From positions 155,296-219,295 of IMG/VR virus record IMGVR_UViG_3300036781_000418: a stretch of 64,000 nt of DNA; one strand, given 5' to 3'. The notes beneath the pieces are model-generated. The model did no database searches. It had not been told where the DNA came from and was given only the letters and a program-made list of their open reading frames with translations. How positions within the stretch are numbered: the stretch's first letter is position 1; each line of letters starts with the position of its first letter. Of this stretch, positions 34,478 through 43,279 are shown one piece after another. The translations under genes were made by a program, and so were the position numbers. This DNA comes from a virus.

Positions 34478-34512
34478 CGGCGACACGAGGCGACGCCGGT
34501 TGCAACGACCGG
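34478..34512 (+). repeat. Dispersed intergenic repeat, plus orientation
   Basis: CGGCGACACGAGGCG extended by ACGCCGGTT and CAACGACCGG. The first 24 bases are identical to 47297-47320. Confidence 0.7.
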
Positions 34513-34535
34513 CTGGTTGCTTAAGGCACCACACC

Positions 34536-34565
34536 AAAGGGCGACGGCCACCACCGTCGCCCTTT
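34536..34565 (+). terminator. Rho-independent terminator
   Basis: AAAGGGCGACGG and CCGTCGCCCTTT arms. Confidence 0.85.
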
Positions 34566-34696
34566 CTGGCACCTGGAGCTGATCCCAAACATGGTCCCAA
34601 TCTTTGGGACGCCCCTCGGCCGGCCGCGTTAAATAATTCAGTTAAGCCAACGCGAATAGACGCCGCGGATAACAACCGACAACGAGGAGGTCTCGA

Positions 34697-35839
34697 ATGT
34701 CAATCAAAGGAAAAGCACTTGTCCTTATCGGACGGTGTGAACCACCCCACCTAGGGCACATGCACCTAGTTGCTGAAGCGGCCAAGAAGGCCGAGTTCGT
34801 TATCCTACTGCTGGGAAGCAGTGGTCGACCACGCAACAACAAGAACCCCTTTACCTTTGAAGAGCGCGCGGAGATTTTCTCCACATGGGCCGCCCTCCAA
34901 GGTGGTGGACTGAAGGATCGGTTGTACGTCCTGCCGTTGCGCGACTTCATGTACAACAACAACCACTGGATCCACCAAGTTCAGCAGAAGGTCAAGCACG
35001 CGCGCGACTTGGCTGAGCTGGAGCATGGCTGCACGATCAACGAGGTTCGGCTCACGGGCTCGGACCGCGACTCAACCACGTGGTACCTTCACGCGTTTCC
35101 GCAGTGGCACACCAACTTCCTGCCGCCGTTCACGATGCCTGGAAACTCGGACGTCAACGCCACGGCGATCCGGGCCGCGCTCTTCAACGACCAGTCCGTT
35201 GGGCTGGAGACGCTGCATGAAATCACGGTCGACTTCCTCGTGAACTTCCGTTCAACGGACGAGTTCAAGACGTTGAAGGCCGAGTACGACTTCATGCGTG
35301 AGTACATGCGGCCGTACGCCACCCTGCACCACCCACCGACCTTCCAGACCGTCGACGCCGTGATCGTTCAATCAGGTCACACGTTGATGGTGAAGCGCGC
35401 CAACCTACCTGGCTTCGGGCTGTGGGCCCTGCCTGGTGGCCACCTCAACGTCGACGAGTGGATTCGTGACGCGATCGTCCGTGAGTCGATTGAGGAGACT
35501 GGCATCTGCTTCGGCACTGGCTCACGCGCCCGTGAGTACACCGAGGAGTTCATGAAGTCTCGGATTCGCGAGCTCAAGACGTTCGACCACCCTGAGCGGT
35601 CGCTGCGCAAGCGGTCCATCACGACGGCCGGGTACATTCGGCTGGACGACACGAAGGCCCTGCCACACGTCACTGGACAGAACATGCCGCTCTACGAAAC
35701 GGGTGGTGTGATCATTCCTGAAACGTCGAAGGCCGCGTGGATTCCAAACGTGCTGCTTCCCTCCATGATGAATGAGATCTTCGAGGACCACCTCGACATC
35801 ATCGAGGACCTGCAAGGTGCGATCTACGGAGTCGTGTGA
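34697..35839 (+). CDS. Bifunctional NMN adenylyltransferase / Nudix hydrolase
   Basis: 380 residues. The N-terminal nucleotidyltransferase (1-190) has G-R-C-E-P-P-H-L-G-H-M-H with the H-x-G-H motif, and an R-N/N-P-F-T-F-E-E-R region typical of NMNAT. The C-terminal domain (215-380) has a Nudix box beginning G-G-H-L-N-V and containing R-E-S-I-E-E-T-G. Such fusions make NAD+ from NMN and ATP. With the NAMPT at 39550 this forms a two-step nicotinamide-to-NAD+ route, the NARP2 type known to counter NAD-depleting defences. Confidence 0.9.
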   Translation: MSIKGKALVLIGRCEPPHLGHMHLVAEAAKKAEFVILLLGSSGRPRNNKNPFTFEERAEIFSTWAALQGGGLKDRLYVLPLRDFMYNNNHWIHQVQQKVKHARDLAELEHGCTINEVRLTGSDRDSTTWYLHAFPQWHTNFLPPFTMPGNSDVNATAIRAALFNDQSVGLETLHEITVDFLVNFRSTDEFKTLKAEYDFMREYMRPYATLHHPPTFQTVDAVIVQSGHTLMVKRANLPGFGLWALPGGHLNVDEWIRDAIVRESIEETGICFGTGSRAREYTEEFMKSRIRELKTFDHPERSLRKRSITTAGYIRLDDTKALPHVTGQNMPLYETGGVIIPETSKAAWIPNVLLPSMMNEIFEDHLDIIEDLQGAIYGVV

Positions 35840-36207
35840 TGCTCTACTACCTCGCCGCCCCCTACACCCGCGTGGACGATCGTGAAGCGCTGATGCGCGA
35901 CGTGATGCGGTTCAGCGGTGAGCTGATGGTCAAAAACCCGGGACACCATGTCGTCTCACCGTTGTTCAACCACTACTCACTCAACCACGTTCCCGCCCTT
36001 GGCGTGGACTACAACTTTTGGAAGAGCTACTCGCAAGATCTTCTGAAGCGCTGCGACGCCTTGATCGTGCTGACCTACGACGGTTGGCTTGATTCGACTG
36101 GCGTCACGGATGAAATCAACTTCGCGAGAAGCCTTGGACTGGTGGTACGGTTTGCCGCCCCATCTGAACTTGACCACTGGAAACTTACCCTCTCAACAGG
36201 AGAATGA
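35839..36207 (+). CDS. DUF1937-like / nucleoside deoxyribosyltransferase-like protein
   Basis: 122 residues from the ATG overlapping the NMNAT stop (TGATG). Y-Y-L-A-A-P-Y-T at the start, V-V-S-P-L-F-N-H in the middle, then D-A-L-I-V-L and G-W-L-D-S-T-G-V-T-D-E match small Rossmann proteins of the DUF1937/deoxyribosyltransferase group. Probably a nucleotide- or NAD-related hydrolase or binder. Confidence 0.7.
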   Translation: MLYYLAAPYTRVDDREALMRDVMRFSGELMVKNPGHHVVSPLFNHYSLNHVPALGVDYNFWKSYSQDLLKRCDALIVLTYDGWLDSTGVTDEINFARSLGLVVRFAAPSELDHWKLTLSTGE

Positions 36208-36209
36208 TG

Positions 36210-36884
36210 ATGACTGCACCTGCAATGAACTTCCCTGGCGCCGACAAACTGATGTCGCGCTTCTTCCGCCCGGCTGAGGGCATCGTCTGGGACTTGATGT
36301 CCGGCAAAGTCGGTGTCCAAACCTCTGAGGGCATCGTGACTCTGTCGGGTGAGGGCGACGACGCTCAAATCTCGATCAACTTGCTCGACGATTTCGGCAT
36401 GCCGCTGCCCGCCTTCGCTCAGTCCACCCCCGTCGACGCCATCAAGGTCGGTGACATCATCTACCGCGGCAAGCGCGAGACGGTCTCTTTCGTCATCAAG
36501 GCTGAAGACGGCAAGTTCCGCGTGATGAACGTGGACGGCACCTCCTCCGCCTGGTCGCCGCCGAAGGTCAACGTCCTTGGCTTCGACTCCGGCGTGATGG
36601 TCCTCCGCTCGCTGATGACCATGCTGCCGAACGGCGACAAGGGCCTGGGCCAGATGCAGTCGATGCTGCTGCCCATGATGATGATGGGCGGTGACAACGC
36701 CGACCTCGAGAAGCTGATGCCCCTGATGCTGATGTCCCAGACCGGCAACTTGGGCGGTGGCGCTGACGCCGGCGGCATGGGCAACATGATGCAGATGATG
36801 ATGCTCATGAAGATGATGGGCGGTGACAAGGGCGGTACCCCGCTGCTCGGTGGTAAGGGTGGCAACCCTTTCAACCGCGGCTAA
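36210..36884 (+). CDS. Conserved phage protein with methionine-rich C-terminus
   Basis: 224 residues from the third of three tandem ATGs, which gives AGGAG its best spacing; starts at 36204 or 36207 are possible. The N-terminal 130 residues look like a beta-rich domain. The C-terminal 90 residues contain dense M-M-M-M-G-G, M-G-N-M-M-Q-M-M-M and G-G repeats, unusual for a soluble protein. Role unknown. Confidence 0.7.
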   Translation: MTAPAMNFPGADKLMSRFFRPAEGIVWDLMSGKVGVQTSEGIVTLSGEGDDAQISINLLDDFGMPLPAFAQSTPVDAIKVGDIIYRGKRETVSFVIKAEDGKFRVMNVDGTSSAWSPPKVNVLGFDSGVMVLRSLMTMLPNGDKGLGQMQSMLLPMMMMGGDNADLEKLMPLMLMSQTGNLGGGADAGGMGNMMQMMMLMKMMGGDKGGTPLLGGKGGNPFNRG

Positions 36885-36895
36885 CCGCTAAGACG

Positions 36896-37327
36896 GTGTT
36901 GGAGGAGCTGGAGGACGCGTACACCTCCAGCTTGATTCCACTCACCGATGCGGAAAGCCGAATGTTTTCCAGAGTCCTCATCGTCGGTACGAAGTACTAC
37001 GACGGACTCGCAGAGTACGACATGTTTGCGGAAGAGGACAAGTTCCTGTTCCTCCTGCCTGATGTGAAGAACCGCTACGACATCAACGCTGTCATGCTTC
37101 ACAACGGTAAAACCAGGATTGGTCACGTATCTCGAGGGGCTGGACTTTCGAGCATGTGTGAGCAGTTCAAGAGTTGGGGTGTACACCCCAAGGAGCGGAC
37201 GGCCAATACGGTGTTGGTCTGTAAGCTGGTAGCGCGCCTCGGCGAGGATCTGATCATCGCCGCCACGCATCGTGTTAATGAACGGAAAGCGCGTAAGTAC
37301 GCGCAGTTGAAACTCAAAGGAGCCTAA
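36896..37327 (+). CDS. HIRAN-domain protein
   Basis: 143 residues if started at GTG 36896; TTG 36932 or ATG 36962 are alternatives because no Shine-Dalgarno fits the GTG. V-G-T-K-Y-Y-D-G followed by L-L-P-D-V-K-N-R-Y-D-I-N-A-V and I-G-H-V-S-R-G match the HIRAN domain, which binds 3' DNA ends in repair proteins. Here it is stand-alone, suggesting DNA-damage or fork recognition. Confidence 0.7.
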   Translation: MLEELEDAYTSSLIPLTDAESRMFSRVLIVGTKYYDGLAEYDMFAEEDKFLFLLPDVKNRYDINAVMLHNGKTRIGHVSRGAGLSSMCEQFKSWGVHPKERTANTVLVCKLVARLGEDLIIAATHRVNERKARKYAQLKLKGA

Positions 37328-37329
37328 TC

Positions 37330-38220
37330 ATGGGTGCAGGAAGTTGGTCACGTGATGACTATGAAACGTATGCGACGACGACGAACTACGTCAAGGCCCC
37401 GCGGGCCGAGGTGTTCCGCAACAACCGCATCGTCGATTCGCTGAATCCGGCGAAGGCGCTGCTGCGCGAAAGCTGCGACAGCGCGGACAACCCCAACGCG
37501 ACGCCGGTGATCATCGCCCTCGACGTGACGGGATCGATGGGCGAATACGCCGAGCGCATCGCCAAGCAGGCGCTGCCGAAGATCATGACGAGCATCATCG
37601 AGGGCAAGCCCATCAGCGACCCCCACGTCATGTTCATGGCCTTCTCGGACATCAACACGTCGGCCTACATGGACTCCTTCCAGGTGTCGCAGTTCGAAGC
37701 CGACATCCGCGTGCTCGAGCAGCTGCGTGAAATCTACCTGGCTGGTGGCGGTGGTGGCAACGCCTCCGAGTCGTACGACCTGCCGTGGTACTTCGCCGGC
37801 ACCCGCACGAAGACCGACGCGTTCGAAAAGCGCGGCAAGAAGGGCTTCCTCTTCACGATGGGCGATGAACGTGCACCGTACCAGGCTGTCAGCGCCTCCG
37901 ACTTGAACCAAGTCTTCGGCGGCCAGCATGAAACCTTCATGCCAATTGAAGCCCTGGCACGGGCCAAGGAGAAGTACAACGTCTTCCACATCGTCATCGA
38001 GCAGGGCAGCGGCTGGCGCAACGACGAGACCGCCATCAAGCAGACATGGAACGCGATGCTTGGCTCCAACGTCCTGTACCTCCGCGACTTCACCCTCCTG
38101 CCCGAGGTGATCACCGCCACGATGCGCATGACCGACGGCTCGGTCACGATCAACGACGTGCTGGCTGAGTCCACCGACCGCCAGGAACTGGCCCACTGCT
38201 TCCAGAACATCCTGGGTTAA
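37330..38220 (+). CDS. von Willebrand factor A domain protein
   Basis: 296 residues. The MIDAS motif D-V-T-G-S-M (about 65-70) follows a hydrophobic strand (V-I-I-A-L); later the G-G-G-G-G-N segment and F-T-M-G-D-E fit the vWA fold. vWA proteins bind metal-dependent protein partners. No transmembrane segment. It lies after the HIRAN gene (2-nt gap) and before purA. Confidence 0.8.
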   Translation: MGAGSWSRDDYETYATTTNYVKAPRAEVFRNNRIVDSLNPAKALLRESCDSADNPNATPVIIALDVTGSMGEYAERIAKQALPKIMTSIIEGKPISDPHVMFMAFSDINTSAYMDSFQVSQFEADIRVLEQLREIYLAGGGGGNASESYDLPWYFAGTRTKTDAFEKRGKKGFLFTMGDERAPYQAVSASDLNQVFGGQHETFMPIEALARAKEKYNVFHIVIEQGSGWRNDETAIKQTWNAMLGSNVLYLRDFTLLPEVITATMRMTDGSVTINDVLAESTDRQELAHCFQNILG

Positions 38221-38240
38221 GCAACCAACAGCGAGCAACC

Positions 38241-39455
38241 ATGAAAACAGCTTACGTAGTGATCGGCGCCGGCTTCGGCGATGAAGGCAAGGGTTTGATC
38301 ACCGACTACCTCACACGGCGTAGTGGTGGACGAGCGGTTGCTCGCTTCAACGGTGGCGCACAAGCTGGACACACCGTCCAGCTGCCCAACGGGGTGCGCC
38401 ACGTCTTTGGACACTACGCGTCTGGCACCTTGGCCAACGCTAACACGATCCTGTCGAACAAGTTCATCGTCAACCCGTTCCTCCTGAAGAAGGAGCACGA
38501 CGCGCTGGCGAAGATCACGAAGGGCCGCACCCAAGTCGCCGCGATGGCTGGAGCTCGGGTGACGACCTTCTACGACATGGTCCTCAACCAGCTTAAGGAA
38601 CGCGCCCGCGGTAACGACCGCCACGGTTCCTGTGGCTGTGGCATCAACGAGACGGTCACCCGCCACGAAGAGCTTCCGCTTCGCGTCGGTGACCAGGTGT
38701 CGGAGTTCTACGCCGTCCACAAGGCGATGGCCGTCAAGCTCCACAACTACGTTGAGGCGAACAACCTCGACTGGCAAGCACTTGTCCGTGAAAACGGCTC
38801 GTTGGAGCTGGATCCGATCACGCACGCCTGGTCTGCCTACTCGACCATCCAAGACCTGATCGTCAAGGTCTCCGATCGACCAGCCCACCACCTGGTGCCG
38901 TCGGTCTTTGAAGGTGCGCAGGGCCTGATGCTCGACGAACACCTTGGCGCCTTTCCACACGTGACCCGCTCGATGACGGGCCTGCCGCAGGCGGTCGCCG
39001 CCGCGATGGACATGGGTGTGGATCACCTGATTCCGGTGTACGTCACCCGAGCCTACTCCACGCGCCACGGTGCCGGGTTGTTCAAGTACGAGGACCAGCC
39101 GATCTCCGACGGCTTCGTCTTCGTCGACCCCACCAACGTGGACAACGAGTGGCAAGGCTCGATCCGCAAGGCCCCACTCCGACTTGGTCAACTCCAGCAC
39201 TTCATCGGTTCCGACCTGGTGCGTGGTGAACGGATCGCCGAAGCGTGTGGCGTCACCCTTGGCAAAGCCCAGCTTGCCGTCACGTGCCTTGACCAGCTCG
39301 GTCCAAACGTGAACGTGATCGACATGTTTGGCGAAGTGCTGGACATCAAGACCGAAACCCTCCACAACGTCATCGCGACGGTCTGTGCGTTGGAACCCTT
39401 CTTGCTCAGCTACGGTCCCACCAACCAGGATGTTCGAGTGGCGCCTCGCGTTTAG
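38241..39455 (+). CDS. purA: Adenylosuccinate synthetase
   Basis: 404 residues, slightly shorter than bacterial PurA. The N-terminal P-loop-like GAGFGDEGKG keeps the catalytic aspartate (D14) that viral PurZ enzymes replace, followed by A-G-H-T-V, G-H-Y-A-S-G and later the E-G-A-Q-G and T-R-x-x-x-T-G-L-P motifs. It makes adenylosuccinate from IMP, aspartate and GTP, feeding AMP/ATP synthesis. It stands between two NAD-synthesis genes, which consume ATP. Confidence 0.88.
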   Translation: MKTAYVVIGAGFGDEGKGLITDYLTRRSGGRAVARFNGGAQAGHTVQLPNGVRHVFGHYASGTLANANTILSNKFIVNPFLLKKEHDALAKITKGRTQVAAMAGARVTTFYDMVLNQLKERARGNDRHGSCGCGINETVTRHEELPLRVGDQVSEFYAVHKAMAVKLHNYVEANNLDWQALVRENGSLELDPITHAWSAYSTIQDLIVKVSDRPAHHLVPSVFEGAQGLMLDEHLGAFPHVTRSMTGLPQAVAAAMDMGVDHLIPVYVTRAYSTRHGAGLFKYEDQPISDGFVFVDPTNVDNEWQGSIRKAPLRLGQLQHFIGSDLVRGERIAEACGVTLGKAQLAVTCLDQLGPNVNVIDMFGEVLDIKTETLHNVIATVCALEPFLLSYGPTNQDVRVAPRV

Positions 39456-39476
39456 AATGAAGTATGAGGTAAGTTT

Positions 39477-39500
39477 GTCGTCCACCTCGTTAAGGACGAC
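39477..39500 (+). promoter_or_regulatory. Leader hairpin before the NAMPT gene
   Basis: GTCGTCC and GGACGAC arms, about 50 nt before the ATG; TAGAAT overlaps the purA stop just upstream and may be the -10. Confidence 0.45.
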
Positions 39501-39549
39501 TTGACCGACGCGACCGACGCTTAGGTCCTATGGATAGAGAGGTTCTACC

Positions 39550-41082
39550 ATGCAGACAATTATTCCCAAGAACGACGTCCTCGACGCCTCCAGAATGCGT
39601 CGTCGCGCCACCCCCGCCAAGCCACCGTTGCGCTTCAACATGGTGCTAGCCGCGGACTCCTACAAGTTCTCCCACCCGTTCTCGTACCCCAAGAACATCA
39701 GCGGCTTGTTCTCGTACATCGAGGCCCGGACACATGGTGCACACATCATGATTCCGGCCGGCTTCGAGGCCACGTTGCAGCGCTACCTGTCGGTGCCCAT
39801 CACGATGGAGGACATCGACGAGGCCGAGGCCTTCATGAAGCGCCACGGCGAACCGTTCGCCCGGAACGTCTGGGAGCACGTCCTCACCAAGTACCACGGC
39901 TACCTGCCCGTGATCATCCGTGCCGTGCCTGAGGGAACTCCCGTCAAGAGCAGCAACATCATGGTGTCGATCATGTGCGTCGACGAGCTGGTCGCCGAGA
40001 ACATCTTCTGGCTGGCCTCCTTCCTTGAGACCTTCCTGCTCCGTGCCGTCTGGTACCCTACCACGCTGGCCACCAACGATTACGAGTCGAAGCTCGAGAT
40101 CAAGCGCTTCTACAAGATTGCCGGTGAGGACCTTGCCGGCATCGACTTCGCCGTCCACTGCTTTGGCGCTCGAGGTACGACCTGTCACGAGCAAGCCGAG
40201 ATCGCCGGTGTCCACGCCTTCATGTACAAGGGCTCGGACACGGTTGAGGGCATTCGCTACGTCAACCACTACTACGACTGCGAGATGGCCGCGTTCTCCG
40301 TGCCCGCCACCGAACACTCGGTCGCCACGTCGTTCGGGCTGACGAGTGAAGACGAAGTCCGCTACATCGACCATCAGCTGACGGCGTTCGCGAAGCAAGG
40401 TGCGATCATCTCGCTGGTGGCCGACTCCAAGGACACGTCGCGCTTCGTGGATCACATCTGCACGACGTTCCATGACCGCATCGTCGACCTCCATGAACGG
40501 CTTGGTGTGAAGGTTGTCGTCCGTCCAGACAGCGGCGATCCGCTTGAGATCGTGCCGATGATCTTGGACAAGCTGGCCAAGGCCTTCCCGACCACTCGCA
40601 CCGTGCACGGCTACATCAAACTGTACGGCGGCGTTGGTATCCTACAAGGTGACGGCGTCGACACCATGCTGATCAAGACGTTGCTCGGCAACATCATGGC
40701 CCGCAACTACTCGCCTGCAAACATCATCTTCGGTTCGGGCGGTGCGCTCCTGCAGAAGGTTAACCGTGACACGCACAAGTGGGCGCAGAAGGGCAGCGCC
40801 ATCTTGGTGAGGACTCCTGTCGCGGTCGGCGCGCACGGTGGCACCTTCACGTACGCGTGGCAAGGCATCGCCAAGGACCCCATCACCGACCCTGGCAAGA
40901 AGTCGAAGGAAGGTCTCCTGACCCTGATGCGGAACTCCTTCACCGGCCAGTACGCCACCATCCGCATCGACAAGGATCCGGTGAAAGACGAGTGGGTGGA
41001 CGTGATGGAGGACATCTACGACTGTGGACAGTTCTTCAACCTGTCCAACATGGACCAAATCCGCACACGCTGCGCCATCTGA
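39550..41082 (+). CDS. nadV: Nicotinamide phosphoribosyltransferase (NAMPT/NadV)
   Basis: 510 residues, the length of NAMPT. Signatures: A-A-D-S-Y-K-F-S-H at the N-terminus, S-V-P-A-T-E-H-S with the catalytic histidine, V-V-R-P-D-S-G-D-P-L-E that binds PRPP, and F-G-S-G-G-A-L-L-Q-K. It converts nicotinamide and PRPP to NMN. Nicotinamide is the product released when defence NADases cleave NAD+, so with the NMNAT at 34697 the phage could rebuild NAD+. Confidence 0.93.
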   Translation: MQTIIPKNDVLDASRMRRRATPAKPPLRFNMVLAADSYKFSHPFSYPKNISGLFSYIEARTHGAHIMIPAGFEATLQRYLSVPITMEDIDEAEAFMKRHGEPFARNVWEHVLTKYHGYLPVIIRAVPEGTPVKSSNIMVSIMCVDELVAENIFWLASFLETFLLRAVWYPTTLATNDYESKLEIKRFYKIAGEDLAGIDFAVHCFGARGTTCHEQAEIAGVHAFMYKGSDTVEGIRYVNHYYDCEMAAFSVPATEHSVATSFGLTSEDEVRYIDHQLTAFAKQGAIISLVADSKDTSRFVDHICTTFHDRIVDLHERLGVKVVVRPDSGDPLEIVPMILDKLAKAFPTTRTVHGYIKLYGGVGILQGDGVDTMLIKTLLGNIMARNYSPANIIFGSGGALLQKVNRDTHKWAQKGSAILVRTPVAVGAHGGTFTYAWQGIAKDPITDPGKKSKEGLLTLMRNSFTGQYATIRIDKDPVKDEWVDVMEDIYDCGQFFNLSNMDQIRTRCAI

Positions 41083-41084
41083 TC

Positions 41085-41108
41085 AAGGGAGCTTCGGCTC
41101 CCTTCCTT
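41085..41108 (+). terminator. Rho-independent terminator after the NAMPT gene
   Basis: AAGGGAGC and GCTCCCTT arms around a TTCG loop, then CCTT. Confidence 0.85.
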
Positions 41109-41121
41109 CTTGGAGCTCACC

Positions 41122-41322
41122 ATGATCGTCCTTCTCATCGTCACCAAGCACGTCACCAAAGCCGGTGATGTGGCCGGCATGAACTGCCTTGTTCATGAGA
41201 CGGATCCGTACACCGCCAACATGATGAAGGCTGGCGCGCAAGAGCACAACCGCGGCAAGCCAGGCGTTGTCCGAAGCGAAATGACGACTGTGGAGATCAT
41301 TGAGCTCGCCAACACCAACTAG
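41122..41322 (+). CDS. Hypothetical small protein
   Basis: 66 residues from the ATG at 41122 with GGAG upstream. One hydrophobic start (I-V-L-L-I-V), then soluble. No motif recognised. Confidence 0.6.
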   Translation: MIVLLIVTKHVTKAGDVAGMNCLVHETDPYTANMMKAGAQEHNRGKPGVVRSEMTTVEIIELANTN

Positions 41323-41332
41323 GAGTTGCTCC

Positions 41333-41464
41333 ATGGACCAGAAGTTCGACGACTTGGACGCCGCGTTTCTCACGGCCTGCATCATGTACATCGTGCTGTT
41401 TGCGTTCTGGTGCATTGACACGGACAAGCTGAAAGATCGGATTAAGAGATGGCTGAAAAGATGA
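41333..41464 (+). CDS. Small membrane protein
   Basis: 43 residues: acidic N-terminus, one membrane helix (about 12-28), basic C-terminus (K-D-R-I-K-R-W-L-K-R). AGGAG lies before the ATG. It overlaps the next gene's start by 16 nt. Confidence 0.6.
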   Translation: MDQKFDDLDAAFLTACIMYIVLFAFWCIDTDKLKDRIKRWLKR

Positions 41465-41694
41465 CCGCACAGCAGATCATTGCGGTGTTGCTGATGAACC
41501 AGGGCATGGCCCTGCACAACGCCTCCAGCGTGATCGGTGCGAGCGAGATTTTCGAACTTGAGCGACGTGACCTGGCCTACCGTTCGGTCACGTCGCAGAC
41601 CTGGCACTACTCCAAGCTCACGCACTCCGGCGTTGAGCTCGCCCGGAAATTCCTGAACACCGAGCTGCCGAAACGCATCGGTGCACCCGAGTAG
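41449..41694 (+). CDS. Hypothetical protein
   Basis: 81 residues, helical, no motif recognised; starts inside the preceding small gene. Confidence 0.6.
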   Translation: MAEKMTAQQIIAVLLMNQGMALHNASSVIGASEIFELERRDLAYRSVTSQTWHYSKLTHSGVELARKFLNTELPKRIGAPE

Positions 41695-41730
41695 GCACCG
41701 TTGTAGGGCGCCTCACGTTATATGATCGAA

Positions 41731-41757
41731 TGCAACCGACGACGCCTCGTGTCGCCG
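41731..41757 (-). repeat. Dispersed intergenic repeat, minus orientation
   Basis: Minus-strand CGGCGACACGAGGC followed by GTCGTCGGTTGCA; same family as 34478 and 47297. It separates a TATGAT -10-like site (41720) from the ATG at 41777. Confidence 0.65.
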
Positions 41758-41776
41758 AAACTATGAGGTCGATGAG

Positions 41777-42049
41777 ATGAATACCGCGTTCACCAAGCTG
41801 TTCTTCCTTCACAACTCCGGCGTTCTGCCGGCCCCGACTCCTGAACAGACGGCCAGCGACTACTTCAAGTCGCTGATGAACGTGGAGATCATCCAGGCAA
41901 CTGGCGAGAAGAAGGTGATTGGTGAAGCCTACGGCTACCATGAGCTCATGGACTTCTCGAAGCGGCTGATCCTCATCACGCGCATCGACACCGCGGACAT
42001 GGACGAACTCCGCGGTATCCTCAAGGAAGTTATCAAGGAACTGACATGA
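41777..42049 (+). CDS. Hypothetical protein
   Basis: 90 residues, soluble, no motif recognised. First of a chain of overlapping small genes (41777-43566) joined by ATGA or TGATG junctions. Confidence 0.65.
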   Translation: MNTAFTKLFFLHNSGVLPAPTPEQTASDYFKSLMNVEIIQATGEKKVIGEAYGYHELMDFSKRLILITRIDTADMDELRGILKEVIKELT

Positions 42050-42720
42050 TCTTCAAACCTCGTCCAACGTATGAACTGACCTACCACAAGCCCAACGTGG
42101 CCAGGCTGATCCGAGTCCGTAACTTTCTGGCACAGGTGCCGTTTGAACAGCTCAGCCTGTCAAACTGGGTCGTCGCTGACGGCATGTTAAACGTGGTGCC
42201 CAACAAGAAGCAGCAGATCGGCAACGTCATTGTCGAGGCCGAATGCGGCACGATCGCCTGCGCCGTCGGCTGGGCGTGCGCCGCACCGGAGAACATCGCC
42301 GAGGGGCTGTTCATGAACTACAAGACGGGAGATTATGCTGGCGCGCCAGCATACGTGGTGGATAAACAGATGTGGCTTGGTTGGGAGGCCATTGAGCAGT
42401 TCTTTGACCTTGATCCGATGCAAGCCCGCCTCTTGTTCTACAGTCGTCGCTACCATGGCTTCCTCATGACGACTGAGTCGGACGCTCGCTACGTCGACTT
42501 GGAAACCCATGAGCTGTGGCATGACCCATTGCGGCGCGGCATCGCGCACACTGACAAGAACTTCATGCCGGCCGTCGTCTTTTTGCAGGACACGTTCAGT
42601 ATACCAGCCTTGCATCAAGGCGTTATCAGCGACCATGAGCTGGTCATGAAGCGCCTTGATCGCTTCATCAGCCTGTTCGAGGAACCAAAGCGTGGCCTGA
42701 TCATCTCCTCGGAGGACTGA
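42046..42720 (+). CDS. Conserved phage hypothetical protein
   Basis: 224 residues. The C-G-T-I-A-C-A-V-G-W-A segment near residue 68 resembles a motif seen in several phage proteins of unknown role. Soluble, aromatic-rich. Overlaps both neighbours by a few bases. Confidence 0.65.
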   Translation: MIFKPRPTYELTYHKPNVARLIRVRNFLAQVPFEQLSLSNWVVADGMLNVVPNKKQQIGNVIVEAECGTIACAVGWACAAPENIAEGLFMNYKTGDYAGAPAYVVDKQMWLGWEAIEQFFDLDPMQARLLFYSRRYHGFLMTTESDARYVDLETHELWHDPLRRGIAHTDKNFMPAVVFLQDTFSIPALHQGVISDHELVMKRLDRFISLFEEPKRGLIISSED

Positions 42721-42881
42721 TGAAGCGCGTCGTTCAAGTCTTGCTAATCTGCGGCTTGGCCACGGTGGGCACGCTCATCCACACCGTGTTGCTGTTGAAT
42801 CCACTGTGGTTCAGGCGGGCGCTGCTGAACCGGTTCTACTGTTCCAACTGGAGCATGCTCACCGTCCTGCCACCGCTATGA
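42720..42881 (+). CDS. Small membrane protein
   Basis: 53 residues, one N-terminal membrane helix (about 4-28), start overlapping the upstream stop by 1 nt and stop overlapping the next start (ATGA). Confidence 0.6.
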   Translation: MKRVVQVLLICGLATVGTLIHTVLLLNPLWFRRALLNRFYCSNWSMLTVLPPL

Positions 42882-43279
42882 CCTGGGCTCGACGTCACCA
42901 CAACGGCTACGAGTGCTCGTCCAAGGGCGACCGCCGGTTCTCGGCCTTCTACGCGAAGCTGCCTGACGGCCGCTCGATCGAGGAAGCCTACCAGCTCGAC
43001 GTCAAGGGTTACCGCGCCAAGGGCGACGACGCGAAGCTTGGCAAGGGTAAGCCGCCTTTGAACGGCAAGTCGCGTGAGGTGCTCTGGGAAGAGTACCTCG
43101 CCCTCTGGAAGGTGTGGGCTGAGCATCACCTGAACGACTTGGTCGACCTTTGCATGCTCCAGCGAGTTCACGTGCTGACTGATCAGTTCGCGACCTCGTC
43201 AATCAACCAAGCTCGCGCCCTGGACTTCATCTGTGAAGAGGTCTGGGCCGCGGTGAACAATGAACCTTTTACCCTATGA
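42878..43279 (+). CDS. Conserved phage hypothetical protein
   Basis: 133 residues from the ATG at 42878, coupled to the preceding stop. S-K-G-D-R-R-F-S-A-F-Y-A-K-L-x-D-G-R-S-I-E-E and I-N-Q-A-R-A-L-D-F-I resemble a protein widespread in large phages, of unknown function. A longer frame from 42806 overlaps the membrane protein and is unlikely. Confidence 0.7.
   Translation: MTWARRHHNGYECSSKGDRRFSAFYAKLPDGRSIEEAYQLDVKGYRAKGDDAKLGKGKPPLNGKSREVLWEEYLALWKVWAEHHLNDLVDLCMLQRVHVLTDQFATSSINQARALDFICEEVWAAVNNEPFTL

Noticed and set aside
38241-39455. PurZ (2-aminoadenine synthesis)
   Set aside because: The catalytic aspartate of PurA is kept and no other Z-genome gene is seen in the window.
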